Assembly: GCA_022559985.1 (NCBI GenBank)
Contig: JAFJTR010000067.1
Coordinates: 1-64,000 of the forward strand
Source of the DNA: Parastagonospora avenae f. sp. tritici 18332-5
Lineage: Eukaryota > Ascomycota > Dothideomycetes > Pleosporales > Phaeosphaeriaceae
Direction: 5' to 3'
Length of the DNA: 64,000 nucleotides
Position 1 is the first letter of the stretch; each line of letters starts with the position of its first letter. Shown piece after piece: positions 20,290 to 31,058 of this stretch. A program made the position numbers and the translations under genes. The notes under the pieces are model-generated. The model saw nothing but the letters and a program-made list of their open reading frames with translations. It was not told the origin of the DNA and did not search any database.

Positions 20290-22123
20290 TCAGTCGCGCG
20301 AACGGCCGATAAGGAAGCCAGCGGGGTACTGGACGACCTCAGAAGACGGTGCGTTGTTCTCCGCAGCGGGGACGGGCTCTGCCGCCGGCGCTTCCTCTGC
20401 TGGGGCTTCCTCGGCAGGCGCCTCTTCCGCTGGGGCTTCCTGAGTAGGGGCTTCTTCAGCGGGTGCTTCCTCTGCTGGCGCTTCATCAGCAGGAGCTTCT
20501 TCTTGCTTTGGGGCCTCTTCTTGCTTGGGCGTTTCGACTGGCATGGCTCCCGCAACAGACTCTGGCTTTTCCTCGACTGGAGCAGCGGGTGCGGGAGTTG
20601 CCTCGCTCGCGGCTGAAGTGCTGCTAACCATTGTACTTTCAACGACCTTCTCTTCCGCCGAACTGACCGCCGCCTGTGTAGCGTTGGCTGGGTGCCCAGT
20701 GGGCTTCGCCTGTCCATCAACAAGCATGAAGCTCTCCGAAACCGTAGGAGCCGCCGTAGGCATGGCCATGGTGATGTTGGCCGCTGCTGGAGGGGTTATT
20801 GCGGGATGGCTGACTGCTGGAGGAGCTGCTGGTGAAGGGTGGACGACTGCTGGAGGAGCTGCGGGCGCAGGCGGGTGGACTGCAGGAGGGGCAGCAGCAG
20901 GCGGGTGGACAACAGCGGCACTGGTCATCTCGGCCATCGCAGCGCTGGTAACGCTTGCGACAGGATGCTCAGGGGTCGCAGCTGGAGGTGGCATCTCGGC
21001 TGGGGGTGGCACGGCAGCGGCGGATTGATGAGCTATCTCACGCTGTTTGGCTTCTTCCTGATGCTTGCGCTCTACACAGCCGCGAGGCCAAAATTAGTGG
21101 CTGTTTACGTTGTAAGTTGATTGAGTGACTTACCCATCTCATCTGCGGCCGCCTTGTGCTCGGCATTCTTTGCCTCCTCCTGAGCAATGTGCATAGCCTG
21201 AAAAAGAGTCAATACAACCAGATATGCAAGATTGTGATAGCACCAAATACTGACCTCCATTTCCTGTGCCTTTCTTTGGTCCTCTGCGTTTTTAGCTTCT
21301 TCCTGTGCAACATGCATGGCCTGGCATGTGTGAGCGTGTGCTCCATATCGAAGAACTCTGTTGTCAAGTGCTCACCTCCATCTCCTTTGCCTTCTTTTGC
21401 TCCTCTTCCGCCTTCTGCTTCTCCTGTTCGGCGTGCATCTGTTCCATTGCGACCGCAGCTAGAATCAAGTGTCAGTGAACGATTCGTCATGCAGAATTCA
21501 CAACGATTTGGGTTCTTCAGTACCTTCTTGTTTGGCTTTGTCTTCAGCCTGGGCCTTCGCTACATGTTCTGCCTCCATCTTGGCCGCAGCTAAACCGCGT
21601 CAGTAGTCATTTGAACAGTGCCGATATGAATACATACCCTCCTGGTGGGCTTTATCTTCAGCCTGGGCCTTGGCGACGTGCTCTGCCTCCATCTTGGCCG
21701 CAGCTAAATTATGTTAGCCAGTGTTAAAGATCGATGAGATTCACACATACCCTCCTGATGGGCTTTAGCTTCGGCCTCTGCCTTGGCTACATGTTCTGCT
21801 TCCATTGCATCAGCAGCTTTCTTAGCCTCCTCGTCTTTCAGACGCTGAGCTTCAGCATCTGGGGCTGGAGGTGCCGCAACGTGCTCTGCGGGGGGCGCAG
21901 GTGCGGGAGCCGCTGCAACGTGCCCAGCAGGTGGCGCAGGTGCGGGAGCCGCTGCAACGTGCCCAGCAGGTGGCGCAGGTGCGGGAGCAGCCTCGGTGCG
22001 AGCTCGCTGGGGAGCGTGAATTAAGTCGTTAGATCGTGTCTCTGAAATATCGGCCTTGGGGATTGGTCCGGCGGCGACAATAGCCGCAGAAAGAAGCGCG
22101 ACCAAAGGATAGATGGTCTTCAT
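20290..22123 (-). CDS. Secreted repetitive protein with exon-encoded coiled-coil repeats
   Basis: Seven exons on the minus strand: 21751-22123, 21638-21703, 21524-21589, 21376-21458, 21255-21320, 21134-21197 and 20290-21071, summing to 1500 bases (499 residues). Every intron is 47-65 bases with GT...AG, and the frame is kept through all joins. Residues 1-19 (MKTIYPLVALLSAAIVAAG) form a signal peptide. Then come a Pro/Ala-rich block with 13-residue repeats (APPAGHVAAAPAP), Ala/Glu/Lys-rich helical repeats, a second Pro/Ala block, and EEAPA pentapeptide repeats near the C-terminus. Three exons are exactly 66 bases; two of them are near copies (AAKMEAEHVAKAQAEDKAHQ type), and the end of exon 1 holds a third copy. 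A cell-wall or secreted structural role is possible but unproven; no family recognised. Confidence 0.85.
20383..20529 (-). repeat. 15-base tandem repeat coding EEAPA
   Basis: Roughly nine imperfect 15-base units encode EEAPA-type pentapeptides in the C-terminal part of the repetitive secreted protein. Variants KQEEAP and TQEAP mark the edges. Confidence 0.8.
21870..21975 (-). repeat. 39-base minisatellite coding a 13-residue Pro/Ala repeat
   Basis: Two perfect 39-base units at 21898-21936 and 21937-21975, with a shorter diverged unit to the left, encode APPAGHVAAAPAP-type repeats in exon 1 of the secreted protein. Confidence 0.85.
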
Positions 22124-23268
22124 TATGGCGAAGGATGTAAGGTGATTTTTGCAGAGAAAGTATATAAAATAAGACGGCTGAATGTATTTGAAAGAGTTGG
22201 AAACGAAGGAATGAAGAGCACAGCTCAACAGATTAAGAATTAGTGCTCGGCACTGTGTAAGAAAGAATGTAAAAGAAACGAGGTTTTGGACAGCTTGTTT
22301 CTTGAGCGGGCCATTGTGCTATATAGTCAGGTCAATTTCGCATAGCCGTGCCTTCCGTTCGGAAAATTGGTCGAGAAGCAAACACATCATGCTGCATCAA
22401 GTGTCTTCTTGGACGTGTTTGACAAGCAGGGAATGGGGCAAGTTGGGCCGAACTGTGGCTACGTGACGGGCCTAGGCGACTATGAGCATGGGCAATCTCC
22501 ACTAATCTCCAACAAAGACAGATGCCACAGAGCTGTCACTGAGGGTAGACAGGGCGCAAGGTGCCCCAGCTGGTAGGAGCTGGCCGCGATCGTGACAACC
22601 AGGAACGCGGGATCTAGGAGGCTGACCCAATGGGGAAAGCGCGTGGGCGGAATGGCGGTGCACGTCTTGGCCTGACGGTTCTTGTTAGAGAGTATGTAGC
22701 AGGCCCTGCCAAGCTATATTGCAGTTTGGATGAGGTCTTGGCGGATGCCTGCACGTTGAGGATGTGAAGCGAGACGGGTTTCAAGATGCTGAGATGGGAA
22801 TTTGGTGGATCATTGCCAGGGAAGAACGTGGACCAAATGCAAGCAGAGCGTCAGATGTTCTGCAAGAGCCTCCTCAATGCAAAAAAATTGTTTCTTCGGA
22901 TGGCAGTCTCCGTGGAAAATTGATCTGCGCAGGATGGTCCTGTGAGATCATGTCAAGATCACGTCGCACCACCGCCGAGGAGTCGGTCCTTACGGCGTCC
23001 GACGGGAGGGGATGAACGATAACCCGAGTCGGTATCATGAAGATGCAGGCAGAGATGTCGATGGAGGGTGACGAGGCTCAGGTCGGGACCTCGGGACGCA
23101 CGTGGCATGGTGTCTTGGCCAAGGTTCCCAAGTCGGGTCTCACTTACGCCTGCAAGGGTACAGCTTGATGAGACGAACTCGGAAGACGGCGCGCTAACAC
23201 ATCCCCGCTAGAATTTTGGGAGCCGTGGCTGGCACGTGCTGGAGTCCTTCACACTCGATTACATCCCC
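22124..23268. promoter_or_regulatory. Divergent intergenic region of 1.1 kb
   Basis: Separates the repetitive secreted-protein gene and the tRNA-guanine transglycosylase gene, which diverge. Short open frames exist but none is supported. A TATATAAAA-like element on the minus strand lies near 22159-22167, about 40 bases upstream of the secreted protein's ATG. Confidence 0.4.
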
Positions 23269-24817
23269 ATGGCACCCGTCCCCATGCCCTCGGCGCTCAC
23301 GTTTGAGCTGCTGGGCAAATGCTCGGTATGGACGCGGTCTCACGTGATAACCCAGTACCACACTGCTCACCATATGCATGCCAGGTCACCAAGGCGCGTG
23401 CTGCAACGCTGCATCTGCCCCACGGCCCCGTGCCCCTCCCCATCTTCATGCCCGTAGCCACACAGGCTTCGCTCAAGGGTCTCACGCCCGAACAGCTCGA
23501 GGACCAAGGCTGTCGACTCTGCCTGAACAACACATACCACTTGTACGACGACTCCACCATGCCTGCGCCTGCTGCTGCCACATCTGACATCGTGGAGAGG
23601 CCTCAAACCAGGACAAGCCGCACTGGACTCGATTGGCGGCGCGCACAAGCTCCAGTCATGGCCACATAATATCCTCACAGGTGCTTGCCCCTCCCCTAGG
23701 CTTCACCACGGCTGGAGACGCTGACTAGTCCAGACAGTGGTGGGTAGGTGATCTCGCCCTCCTGCTCGACGACGCGCCCGCTGACGCCAAGTCCAGCTTC
23801 CAGATGGTGTCACTGCTCAAGCTCGCCAAAGTGACCGAGGAAGGCGTGCGCTTCTTGAGCCCCCACGACGGCTCGCCCATGCTGCTCACGCCCGAGCACT
23901 CCATCTCCCTGCAGAACTCGATTGGCTCCGACATCATCATGCAGCTCGACGATGTCATTGCAACCACCTCGCCCGACCATGCGCGCATGAAGGAGGCCAT
24001 GGAGCGCTCCGTCCGCTGGCTCGATCGCTGCATACAAGCCCACAAGCACCCCGAGCGACAGAACCTCTTCTGCATCATACAGGGCGGCCTGGATCTGGAC
24101 ATGAGGAAAGAGTGCACAGCCGAGATGGTGGCGCGAGATACGCCAGGCATTGCCATCGGAGGACTCTCGGGAGGCGAAGAGAAAGAATCATATTGCAAGG
24201 TCGTGCAGACTTGCACCGAGCTGTTGCCGGAGAAGAAGCCTCGATATGTCATGGGCGTGGTGAGCTTGCCGGATGATGATAATGCCACAGTGCGCGGCAT
24301 GCTGACTTCTCCAGGGTTATCCGGAAGATCTCGTCGTCTCGGTCGCGCTTGGTGCAGACATGTTCGACTGTGTGTGGCCAACCAGGACTGCTGTGAGTCG
24401 TCCTTCTGCTGTAATTTGACTACTCTCTGACAAACCCAGCGCTTCGGCAATGCCATTACATCCACTGGCGTGCTCAACCTCCGCAACGCCATGTATTCCG
24501 AGGACTTTGGCCCAATCGAAGACGGCTGCCAGTGCACTTGCTGCAGACCTGCCGCACAGGGAGGTCTGGCTATCACCCGCGCCTACATCTATCATGTCAC
24601 CGCCAAGGAGACTGCTGGCGCGCATCTGTTGACAATGCACAACGTACACTATCAGCTGAATCTGATGCGGCTGGCACGCGAAGCTATCCTGGACGATCGA
24701 TATCCTCAGTTTGTGAAAAACTTCTTCGCGAAGTTGTACAATCAGCAAAAGGAAAAATATCCACAATGGGCCGTTTCTGCATTGCGCGGTGTTGGCGTTG
24801 ACCTGCTCAGCGACTGA
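23269..24817 (+). CDS. QTRT1: Queuine tRNA-ribosyltransferase catalytic subunit (TGT)
   Basis: Seven exons: 23269-23325, 23385-23542, 23598-23680, 23734-23743, 23797-24259, 24315-24392 and 24440-24817, giving 408 residues. The enzyme swaps guanine-34 of GUN-anticodon tRNAs for queuine; the eukaryotic form pairs with QTRT2, which is not in this window. Visible hallmarks: FMPVATQASLKGLTPEQL and NNTYHLGLKPG near the N-terminus, the DSGGFQMVS active-site loop at about 100-108, GIAIGGLSGGE, the ADMFDCVWPTRTARFGNA segment carrying the nucleophilic Asp, and the zinc site C313-x-C315-x2-C318 with a downstream His. The DSGGFQ motif is split over three exons, the middle one only 10 bases. One acceptor (ending 23597) is GAG. 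Frame and motif continuity make the model firm. Confidence 0.93.
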
Positions 24818-25155
24818 GGGACACCTATTTTGAGCAGACAAATAAAGACAAAGCATGCATAACTCCTTACTCTACGGGTTCTCCATGCGAGCTTGACGCT
24901 GTCACTTACTTAATGTGACTGCGAAGCGCGTGCTGACCCTGAGCATGTGACTTGGCGTAATGGTCGCGTCTGGAACAGCAAAAGTGTCAAGCATGATGAT
25001 ATCAGCGAAGCCCGGAAGTTCTCGCATCTTCCTTGACGATTCCCAGTCAGAACAAGGGACACTATCATCACCACATGTACGAACCAGTCGACCCCTAACT
25101 CCTCGTCAGATCAGATTGTACTACTTGTGTTTTCGTCTTCTCGGCTCTTGTGACC
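24818..25155. other. Short intergenic spacer
   Basis: About 340 bases between two plus-strand genes, containing the transglycosylase 3' end and the next promoter. No gene is seen. Confidence 0.5.
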
Positions 25156-25988
25156 ATGCCGCCTCTCCGCCACGCCCCCACTCACGCGCAGCTCATCGCG
25201 CCATACCCAGACCAGCCCATCATCCCCACAGCGCGTCCAGTCCAAGCACATTTCAACCTCCCTCCTATCCAATATGCAAGTGACCAAGAGAACCAACCCT
25301 CACCAGCTATTCGGCCTGCGTCAAAAGCGCCGAGCGCGAAACCCAACGCCCAGAAGCGATCCACAGCCGCAGAGCCGGCACAGAATGACCTACCTGCCAA
25401 CTATCTTGACATAGCACTAGAAGAGATCAGTGGCGAGGTGCCTATTTACGAAAATGTAAGCCGTGGCTACTCCCCTTTTTATAGGCTCTGTGCTAAGCTG
25501 CGCTCGAGGCCGCCGCCATTCGCCGCAAGCTCAACAAACTTATGGAGACCAAAGCCAGGATCCGAGACTCGACGAAGACGTTCAACAAAACGAACATGTC
25601 GAAGGAGTTGTGCGCCATAGCTGAGCGCCACCACCCCATCAAAACGCACCAAGGCATGGAAGACACAGGCCCCGGCGTGCAGGCTTTGACCAAATTCTTG
25701 AAGAACATGGGTGGCATGGGAGGAGGAGATACGAAAAGTTACTATTTTGGAAACATGTTGTGTGAGAAGTTGAGAATTTGGAACGGGGAGAAGAAGACGC
25801 CCGCGAGAGTGAAGACGGAGGCAGAGTGAGTACCGGAGTTGGTGCTTGTTTAATCGAGACTAACGACATCCACTAGATTCCCAATGGGAAGGGAGAGATG
25901 TGACCCCAAACACATGTATTTTATGGTAATGAAGGGCGAGGCGGGGCCGAGTTATAGCGAAGCGGCCAATTTTAGGAGAGGTGATTGA
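25156..25988 (+). CDS. DUF7726-like fungal protein
   Basis: Three exons modelled as 25156-25455, 25509-25825 and 25877-25988 (242 residues). The second acceptor is less certain: the frame fits an AG at 25507-25508, while the better-looking TAAG at 25497 breaks the frame. The N-terminal 90 residues are Pro/Ala-rich and disordered. The rest (IRRKLNKLMETKARIRDS, then FNKTNMSKELCA and SYYFGNMLCEKLRIW) resembles the fungal DUF7726 domain, a short helical helix-turn-helix-like unit of unknown function often found in putative regulators. No catalytic motif is seen. Confidence 0.65.
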
Positions 25989-26104
25989 TCAGTGAAGCAA
26001 TGGATCATGAAGGAGATGTATCAAATGGACAGGTTGAATATTCCCTGTGTATTGGTAGCCCGAATACCTGTGGTAAATTGCATGTGGCCCTTTAGGGACT
26101 ATCG

Positions 26105-27494
26105 TCAAGCCTTGCTTGCGACGCCGTAATCGGGTACATCCCATTTGGTCCCTCCAAAAGCTGGAACAAACTTCCCAACCAGACCGCCAAACTTAAGGAT
26201 GACAGGGTGCGAGATGAAGCCCATTGTCTTATTGAAGAGCTTGATACCCCAGTCTGTCTGCGGATTGGCACATTGTGGTGCACCGGGAATCAATTTCTGA
26301 ACCTGATCGACAAAAGTCCTCGTTCTTGCTTCGTAGCGCTTGAGCGCAGCAGGTATATCTTCTGGTGATTTGGATACTTCGCCAGCCAGGACGTATGCTC
26401 CGACGATGCCTGACCCGGCTCCCTATCAATCGTTAGTCACATCCCCTTCAAGTTTGCGCTTTCTTGACACTTACGAGTCCAGAGATTGGCGAAGGACAGT
26501 ATGCCGCATCGCCGAGAAGCGCCAGATGACCCTTACTCCACTCGGGCATTTTGACCTGGGCAATCTGCTGCATGTAGAAGTCGTCGCACTCCATCATGCC
26601 CTTGACGATCCTCTCACTCATCCAGCCAGCTCCCTCAAACTCCCTCGCTAGCCACTCCTTTTGCTCCTGGACGCATCTGTTCTTCAAAAGCTTATCGATC
26701 TCGTCGAAGCGGCTGAGATTGCTATCTGTAATAGCAGCGTAAACGCGCGTAGAGCCGTACTGATCCGGCCGTTTCAGAATCAACCGGCCGCGCGACGCAT
26801 TCCACCACTGTGCGTAGTCTGTGTCTTCGTTTGTACGTGGGATTTTGAAGAATGCTCCATATTGACCTAAGCGGTTCAGGTAGTCGTCGTTGTTAGGACC
26901 GTGACCAAACACAGTGCGGCGGGTCCGGGACATCATTCCATCAGCACCAACAACGAGGTCGTATGAAGTTGGCTGGAGATGGTTGGCGAATGTAACGTCG
27001 ACTTTTCCGTCTGCCTTCTGCTCGATTGTGTTAATGGTCTCATCAAACACATATTCGACATTGGGCATGTCCACGGTCGCGTCGTACAGGATCTTTGCCA
27101 TGTCGCCTCGCAGAATCTCATACTCTGAAGTCACTGTGACGCGTTAGTAAGACATCACGTTCCTCAGCCTCTGATGAGACATACTGCTCTGCTGTTCGTC
27201 GTTGCCGGTAGCTGGGAATGTTGCCTTGCTCTTCCCATCAGCATATACGAACTCCATGCCCACCTCCGTCGTAGTTTTGTCCTTCACTTTCTGAAGAAGA
27301 CCCATTTTCTCAACAACAGGCAATGCAGCCGATCTTATGTCTACGGCCTGGCCTCCCAACCTTAATTCAGGCGCTCGCTCTAAGATGGTGACGTGTGCAG
27401 TTGGTAGAAGTGTGTGCATCCAATAGGCCAGAGCCGGTCCAGCGATACCTGATCCAACAATGAGCATATCGAGGTGTTTGTTTTCATCGGCCAT
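26105..27494 (-). CDS. FAD-dependent monooxygenase (salicylate/PHB hydroxylase-like)
   Basis: Three exons on the minus strand, 27185-27494, 26475-27133 and 26105-26422, give 428 residues. The N-terminus has the FAD-binding Rossmann motif VGSGIAGPALAYWM (G-x-G-x-x-G/A) and an ERAPELR acidic strand end. The mid-domain has DLVVGADGMMSRTRR, the DG motif, and the third flavin motif GDAAYCPSPISGLGAGSG is split exactly by intron 2. Group A flavoprotein monooxygenases hydroxylate aromatic or polyketide substrates using NAD(P)H and oxygen. Length fits the family. Neighbours are a DUF829 hydrolase and an MFS transporter, which may point to a shared small-molecule pathway. The substrate cannot be told from sequence. 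Confidence 0.9.
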
Positions 27495-28639
27495 TTTTAA
27501 GGTCGCACGTTGGAGTGATAGGAGTGCAGAAGGTCGTAGTGAAGTCTTAGTGAAATCTTGTTGAAAGACAGATTGGATTGTGTTTCGTTGGGGGAGGATT
27601 GCTGTGAGTACTGGGCTATGATGAGGTATGTTCAGATATATATCCCAACCGAGATGTAACGGCCCTACTGAGGGGACCCATCGTCGATCGGTGTTTCCGG
27701 CCTCATTGATGGTAGCACTGCCTAGGATGGTGTTCTAGCTAGCAGCACCAAAGGTTACCAAATGACGTCAGGCATCGACGCAAAGCATAGAAGACGGGAC
27801 TCCACAGGCTCCGTAAGAAGCATGAGAAGCATGTTGCGACTATAAAAGCTTTGATGCCTGTAAGTACGACTGCAAATGCAGATCGTGATTTTGACTCGGT
27901 GGACTTCTTCGGTAGCCTCGGGGCCCGCCCGAGGTGATCTGGTTCGGGTGCACTCCGTGAGGTGCATCAAACTTCTCTCCGGCGATGAAACTTAGCGTAC
28001 ACCTCTGTTGCCCTGGAAATTCTCGTTCACCGCACAAGCATTTGTTCATACACTTCTCGTCTTCGCTGCGTGATGTTGCCAGGACTGTGTCCGGCAACGT
28101 CCACGTCAGAGTGCAATATTCTCGGATACCTCAGCATAATAGGAATCTGGCTCGAGTGCGAGGAGTACATCTGAAGTGATGAAGCCTAGAAGCATGCTGA
28201 GGAAGTAAGTAGTGTATGTTACAATTGATGGAGAGGCGAGGGGTTGCTTAGTCAGGGGCGCTATCGCTCATGTTGCTGGCCGCGGCTTCTGCTGACTGCC
28301 AATTGCATCCACCACAGACAGTGCTGCTTTCGATTATAGTCACAGTCACAATGTGTTCATTGGGGGTACTGCGCATGCAATGGATACCAGGATATATACT
28401 AAGTTCTGCTTATCAACTACCTCACTACCATGACAAAATTATGCTGACTCACAGCGTCACAACCTCGATCCAAAATCTAGCACGGCTCATCGATAGAGCG
28501 ACATATAACAGCAAATTGGAAGTTTGTAGCAACATCTTTTGGTCCTCGGAATTAACAAAAATGGTGAAGCAATTCTCAGTAAGACTATGGACATTAATAG
28601 CAGTTATTTATGTGCTGAAGCGACGAACGCCACGTCGCA
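27495..28639. other. Intergenic region, no supported gene
   Basis: About 1.1 kb between two minus-strand genes. It holds the monooxygenase promoter and short open frames without motifs. Confidence 0.4.
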
Positions 28640-29629
28640 TCAGACTTCTACCGCTACTCTCGCACTAATCAGTCTCGCATCACTCCACCTCTTCTTCTCG
28701 TGGGACTTTATCTCCTCTACTAGAACAGTGAGCCTAGACTTCTCTTCGAACGCACGAGCAGTCAGCCAAGTCGCCATGACCGAGTCCCAATATCGCTGTG
28801 GCTCTTGTCTAGCATGCCCTACGTGACCGCTTCCTTCAAAGAGAACTTCGTTGACCGGTACATTATATTCCATCGACTCTCCGGCATGTTCTTTGATATC
28901 CTCCCACGCAATAAGCGCGTCTTGTTGGGAGTACATGTAGCACCGCGGAGCTGAGAGATCAAAATGTGTTGGGTCGAGCAATCGCCGTCGAGACTGTGTG
29001 ATGACATTGTTCTCAAACCCAATGAACACATTGTACGTGACCCAAACAGCTCCAAGTATAGCGCTTCCGACGAACAAGCTGGTGTGCCGAAGAACCGGGA
29101 TCTGCGGAAGTGATTTACCCAATGCGTCGCAGAGGCGTCGAAACCGAGGATGGCCTGGTGTGCTGTCGAAACACAGCGCAGAGATGGGGAGCTTTCTACC
29201 CGTGGTGTTGCGGTATGCTTCAGCAAGCTCGCATGCTTTGTTACTGCCGCCTTCTGAGAAGACGTGCAACAATATGCTTGTGAGGCTACTGCCAGCGCTG
29301 CAGTAATCGATGCTCGAAATTTGATCGACTGCAGGTCTCAGACGTTCTTGTTTTCGCTTAGAATTGCGAAGGCAGAGGTCTTTCGCCGTCGTGGCGATGA
29401 CCATGATGCGTGTGGATGGGAAGAGGCGTTGGTATTGCTCGGTATACTTGGTGATGTAGCGACATTGAGCTCCCGTCCAGGTACATAGTATGATGAGTGA
29501 AGGAGCATCTGTTCTTTCTAGAGATGTGTAGGAGTTGCAATACCTGACCGAAGGTATGTGCTCGTATATCGATGGCGCGATCTGAGTGAAGGTAGGAAGT
29601 ATGTCTGCCGATTTGGCCATTGTGGGCAA
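28640..29629 (-). CDS. DUF829 (TMEM53/PaxU-like) alpha/beta-hydrolase
   Basis: Intronless frame of 329 residues; MAKSAD at 29620 is an alternative start. The sequence has the DUF829 layout: SLIILCTWTGAQCRYITKYTEQY near residue 45, then VIATTAKDL, SILLHVFSEGGSNKA (the nucleophile-elbow region), and a C-terminal CYMYSQQDALIAWEDIKEHA with the acid, followed by FEGSGHVGHAR with the likely His. DUF829 proteins are serine-hydrolase-like; human TMEM53 is nuclear-envelope associated, and a fungal member, PaxU, lies in the paxilline indole-diterpene cluster. The actual reaction is unknown. Confidence 0.85.
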   Translation of the reverse strand: MPTMAKSADILPTFTQIAPSIYEHIPSVRYCNSYTSLERTDAPSLIILCTWTGAQCRYITKYTEQYQRLFPSTRIMVIATTAKDLCLRNSKRKQERLRPAVDQISSIDYCSAGSSLTSILLHVFSEGGSNKACELAEAYRNTTGRKLPISALCFDSTPGHPRFRRLCDALGKSLPQIPVLRHTSLFVGSAILGAVWVTYNVFIGFENNVITQSRRRLLDPTHFDLSAPRCYMYSQQDALIAWEDIKEHAGESMEYNVPVNEVLFEGSGHVGHARQEPQRYWDSVMATWLTARAFEEKSRLTVLVEEIKSHEKKRWSDARLISARVAVEV

Positions 29630-31058
29630 TGTATTAATGACTTGTCTTGAACACAGACCAAGTCTGATAGGCTCGAAGCAGATATTGAAGGGGTTCGAGA
29701 AGGGAGTTGTATGTTTCGCGATCGGGTCTTAATCAAATTTTGGTATGCTGACATCTACTACATTCGATTCCCTCAAGGTTATTATATCCATCTTCGTTTC
29801 AAACACCTGACATAGACCTTGGCTCACATGTCTGATCCAAAAGTAACACGCATGTACTTGCGAGCTGAGCCTCACACTGTAGTCTCGGCCCGATGAAAGG
29901 CGTACGGCCACCCCGACAAGGGATGGAATCCTCATGCTCGCAACACTGTACGCCATACTGCGAGCGCTAAACTGGCGCTTTCATCAATCGCGATTCGGCA
30001 AGTAGTTTCATCTGAAAGATCTCTGCTTTGCACGACATTGGACTAATGTCGAGACATTATCTCAAAAGCACCAACGGTGTACCGGGCGTAAAGAAGCCCC
30101 AACATGCTGCAGTAGTCGCATCTACACTAAACAAATGGCCCCAACCGCGCGCTCCGAGATAGGAAAGGGTACGTGTCAAGCCACTTCTACGATTCCGCCC
30201 CGTTTGACTGGATCGACAATTGTAAAGTCAACTAGAAAGCATCGCAAACCAAAGCGTGGCTTGCGCACTTCCTCCAGCTCACACCCCACATCGCGTTCTA
30301 CGCAAGTTGAGCCTCCAATGCGGCGCCGGACTAGAAGAATTCGAGAACATCGCGTAGGCGCTTGCTATTGGACCCCAATGTTTGTGTATGCGCTAACAAT
30401 GTGACCGTTACCTGATTAAGTTAAAGCCAGTACGAAAGTCGATTAATAGCAATGCATAAGGCTGACTATTGTGAGCTGAGCCCGGGCGCTAATAACACAA
30501 CACACATGTCAGCTGAGAAATGTGTTGCAGTTGTTAATACCCGTGTGTTAAACCGCAAGTGGGATGGTCACGGCTGCCCTAAAAGCTTGTCCAGGCGGAT
30601 GAACCACGCTCCAAGGTCTTGACCCACGCTGTCGGCGTCGCCTTGCAGCTCACACATTTCAAGCCACATAACGCCCGACAATTGCGACCTAAAATAATGA
30701 TCGTGATGGGGCTGAGTGCACACTTGACACGTTATGGTGTTCTGAGGTACATGCGGCAAGGCCGCGGCGTTGAATTGCGTTGTAGCACCGTTTGCTACAG
30801 TACCAGTGTACCAGTGTATATATGGGCTAATCCTATGAAGTGGAACGTAGCGCAGTGCAAACCCAATACAAACAGCTGCAATTCACTTCGGAACAATCTG
30901 TCGCTTTCCTCCTTTGACCAACCTCAACCCCCGAACAACCCCGTTACTCCTCTGCGCAGTTGATCAAGGCTCAACCTTTAAGTGTCCAAGAGATCAGATC
31001 GTCTCATATCACATCGTCTGAAATTGGGCGTCGCCTTCACCTTAGATCCAGCTACGTC
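29630..31058. promoter_or_regulatory. Divergent intergenic region of 1.4 kb
   Basis: Lies between the DUF829 gene and the MFS transporter gene, which diverge. An imperfect inverted repeat spans about 30490-30539. A basic 89-codon open frame at 30135-30404 has no recognised domain and is not called. TATATA near 30819-30823 may be a core promoter element for an upstream transcript. Confidence 0.35.

Noticed and set aside
20290..22123. Repeats considered as a CRISPR-like array
   Set aside because: The 66-base units are coding exons with splice signals in between, in a eukaryotic genome.
30135..30404. Basic 89-codon frame that looked slightly histone-tail-like
   Set aside because: It lacks any histone-fold sequence and ends in unrelated residues; the basic content alone is not evidence.
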